Positions 32,540 to 33,850 of a stretch of 33,850 bases of DNA are shown one piece after another; position 1 is the first letter of the stretch; each line of letters begins with the position of its first letter. The notes beneath the pieces are model-generated. The model was not told the origin of the DNA. It searched no databases and worked only from the letters and a program-made list of their open reading frames with translations. Position numbers and translations under genes: made by a program. Source of the DNA: UBA993 sp964436815 (GTDB lineage: Bacteria; Bacillota; Dethiobacteria; DTU022); the NCBI GenBank assembly GCA_964436815.1, contig CAYTER010000020.1, forward strand, positions 1 through 33,850, given 5' to 3'.

Positions 32540-33730
32540 TCAGGAAAGAACTTTTCTAATTTTATCAAGAGCCCAATTTAACTCTTCCATGTTAATAATC
32601 AGCGGTGGAGCAAAACGGATTACATTATCATGAGTTTCCTTGGCCAGCAAACCAAGCCCCATAAGTTCTTCACAGTACTTCCTGGCCTTTTCAGTGAGTT
32701 CTACCCCGACAAGCAGTCCTTTACCGCGAACATCTCTTATTTTCGGGTTGTTTATTTTTTTCAGCTCGCTTATAAAATAATGACCTTTTTCTTTTGAGTT
32801 GCTGATCAGCTCTTCTTTTTTCAAAACTTCCATGGCAACGATAGCAACGGCACAGGCTAAAGGATTACCTCCGAAAGTAGAGCCATGCGAACCCGGTTCA
32901 AATACACCGAGCAGATCTTCATCCGCTGTAACTGCAGATATAGGCAAAACTCCGCCCCCGAGAGCTTTACCGAGAATATATAAATCAGGTTTTACATCTT
33001 CCCAGTCGCAGGCAAACATTTTGCCTGCTCTTCCGAATCCGGTTTGAATTTCATCCGCCATGAATATAACATTGTTATCCTTGCAAAGTTGATAGGCATC
33101 ATTTAGATAACCTTGCGGCGGAATGATAATCCCTCCCTCTCCCTGGATCGGTTCAACCAGAAAAGCGGCAGTGTTTGGATTAATTGCTTCCTTTAGAGCC
33201 TTGATGCTGCCATATTCAATTATCCTGAAACCAGGTGTAAAAGGCCCAAAACCAGCCCGGTAAGATTCTTCGGAGCTAAACGAAACTATGGTGATTGTTC
33301 TGCCGTGAAAATTACCGGCACAACAGATGATCTCTGCTTTATTCTCCGGTATCCCTTTAACCCTGTATGCCCACCTGCGAACTGCTTTAATAGCTGTCTC
33401 AACTGCTTCTGCACCGGTGTTCATTGGCAAGACCATCCTCTTGCCGGTTAGCTCAGCTAGAACCCTGCAGAATTCTCCCAACTGGTCATTATGAAAAGCT
33501 CTTGAAGTAACAGTAATGCGATCAGCCTGATCTTTTAAGGCTTTTATGATTTGCGGATGACAATGACCGAAGTTCATCGCTGAATAGGCACTTAACATGT
33601 CCATATAGCGATTTCCCTCTGGATCGGTAACCCAAACACCTTCACCATGAGACAAAACAACCGGCAGAGGCAGATAGTTCCTTGCTCCGTACTTCTCCGT
33701 AACTTTTAAAATATCTTCTGTAGTGGGCAC
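32540..33730 (-). CDS. rocD: ornithine aminotransferase
   Basis: PLP-dependent class III aminotransferase converting ornithine plus 2-oxoglutarate to glutamate-5-semialdehyde (which cyclises to pyrroline-5-carboxylate) plus glutamate. Near-continuous similarity to Bacillus RocD is visible: Y-M-D-M-L-S-A-Y-S-A, the M-N-T-G-A-E-A-V-E substrate/PLP region, F-H-G-R-T, A-D-E-I-Q-T-G-F-G-R and the PLP-lysine motif L-G-K-A-L-G-G-G-V (about residues 253-261). S-H-G-S-T-F-G-G-N-P-L-A follows. The length of 396 is typical. It starts at GTG 33730 with AAGGAGG 10 nt upstream. An upstream ATG inside that region is out of frame. No GC-rich terminator follows; the next element is the candidate RNA promoter. 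It probably feeds P5C/proline or glutamate metabolism. Confidence 0.96.
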   Translation of the reverse strand: MPTTEDILKVTEKYGARNYLPLPVVLSHGEGVWVTDPEGNRYMDMLSAYSAMNFGHCHPQIIKALKDQADRITVTSRAFHNDQLGEFCRVLAELTGKRMVLPMNTGAEAVETAIKAVRRWAYRVKGIPENKAEIICCAGNFHGRTITIVSFSSEESYRAGFGPFTPGFRIIEYGSIKALKEAINPNTAAFLVEPIQGEGGIIIPPQGYLNDAYQLCKDNNVIFMADEIQTGFGRAGKMFACDWEDVKPDLYILGKALGGGVLPISAVTADEDLLGVFEPGSHGSTFGGNPLACAVAIVAMEVLKKEELISNSKEKGHYFISELKKINNPKIRDVRGKGLLVGVELTEKARKYCEELMGLGLLAKETHDNVIRFAPPLIINMEELNWALDKIRKVLS

Positions 33731-33757
33731 CTGATCATTTCCTCCTTGTCAATAAAT

Positions 33758-33782
33758 AAGATGCTGAACCAGGCAGCATCTT
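33758..33782 (-). terminator. hairpin between tRNA-Trp and rocD
   Basis: Perfect 9-bp stem AAGATGCTG (33758-33766) / CAGCATCTT (33774-33782) with a 7-nt loop. On the minus strand it is followed by ATTTATT, a weak T-tract. It probably ends the tRNA-Trp transcript. Confidence 0.6.
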
Positions 33783-33794
33783 GTCGATAAACGG

Positions 33795-33850
33795 TGGCAG
33801 GGGAGACAGGACTTGAACCCGCAGCCTGCGGTTTTGGAGACCGCTGCTCT
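33795..33850 (-). tRNA. tRNA-Trp (anticodon CCA), 5' part cut by the window end
   Basis: On the minus strand the anticodon arm is GCGGT-CTCCAAA-ACCGC, giving anticodon CCA (Trp). The T-arm carries G-T-T-C-A-A-G-T and the acceptor 3' strand is CTCCCCT. The discriminator is G and CCA is encoded (33797-33795). The acceptor 5' strand and most of the D-arm lie beyond the window. Confidence 0.9.

Noticed and set aside
1..33850. CRISPR array, toxin-antitoxin pair or insertion sequence
   Set aside because: Reading both strands I found no regularly spaced repeats, paired small overlapping toxin/antitoxin genes or transposase.

Overview
The window looks like chromosomal DNA from an anaerobic, endospore-forming member of the Bacillota (Clostridia-like). 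Reasons: the rny-ymdB-spoVS order, a SpoVS gene with a sigma-H-like promoter, a leucine T-box in front of leuA, an OadG/biotin carrier/OadB sodium-pump module, abundant iron-sulfur redox proteins, moderate G+C, and frequent TTG/GTG starts placed behind strong purine-rich ribosome binding sites. Apart from one lone recombinase gene I see no prophage, insertion sequence, CRISPR array or island boundary. The genus cannot be fixed from sequence reading alone.

Layout. Positions 1-5771 (+): the last codons of rny, then ymdB, spoVS, a PHP-domain phosphoesterase, and a probable operon oadG / biotin carrier / oadB / gltX. Positions 5772-10725 (mostly -): an unlisted 29-residue membrane micro-protein gene, a bidirectional terminator, tRNA-Gln(CTG), a GT4 glycosyltransferase, a CapA-like protein, a lipoprotein with a BPL_N/amidotransferase fold, and a catalytic-domain-only tyrosine recombinase with a zinc-ribbon tail. 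Positions 10871-13470 (+): a Leu T-box with leuA, then lexA behind a promoter overlapped by a perfect palindrome. Positions 13435-22744 (-): ferredoxin, DUF2937-like protein, miaB, mutS, mutL, miaA and hfq as one tightly packed probable operon ending at a strong terminator, followed by hflX. Positions 22841-24513 (-): a ROK sugar kinase and a DedA membrane protein.

Positions 24679-33850 (-) are the most distinctive part. A near-consensus promoter drives three genes: a NuoE-NuoF fusion (HydC+HydB-like), a 1254-residue fusion of a NuoG/HydA-like iron-sulfur front end, a FlpD/MvhD-like domain and a HcnA+HcnB-like (amine dehydrogenase alpha) back end, and a DAO-family flavoprotein (HcnC/SoxB-like). 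Together they look like a compact three-polypeptide machine joining amine/imino-acid oxidoreduction to NAD(H) and probably to ferredoxin, that is, a candidate flavin-based electron-bifurcating (or confurcating) amine dehydrogenase. Upstream lies rocD (ornithine aminotransferase), which suggests ornithine/proline-type metabolism. Between rocD and the redox operon a ~284-nt G+C-richer, ORF-free segment has its own promoter, starts and ends in complementary 10-nt strands, and contains several internal hairpins. It is a strong candidate for a large structured non-coding RNA that I cannot assign to a known class. The window ends in a partial tRNA-Trp gene.
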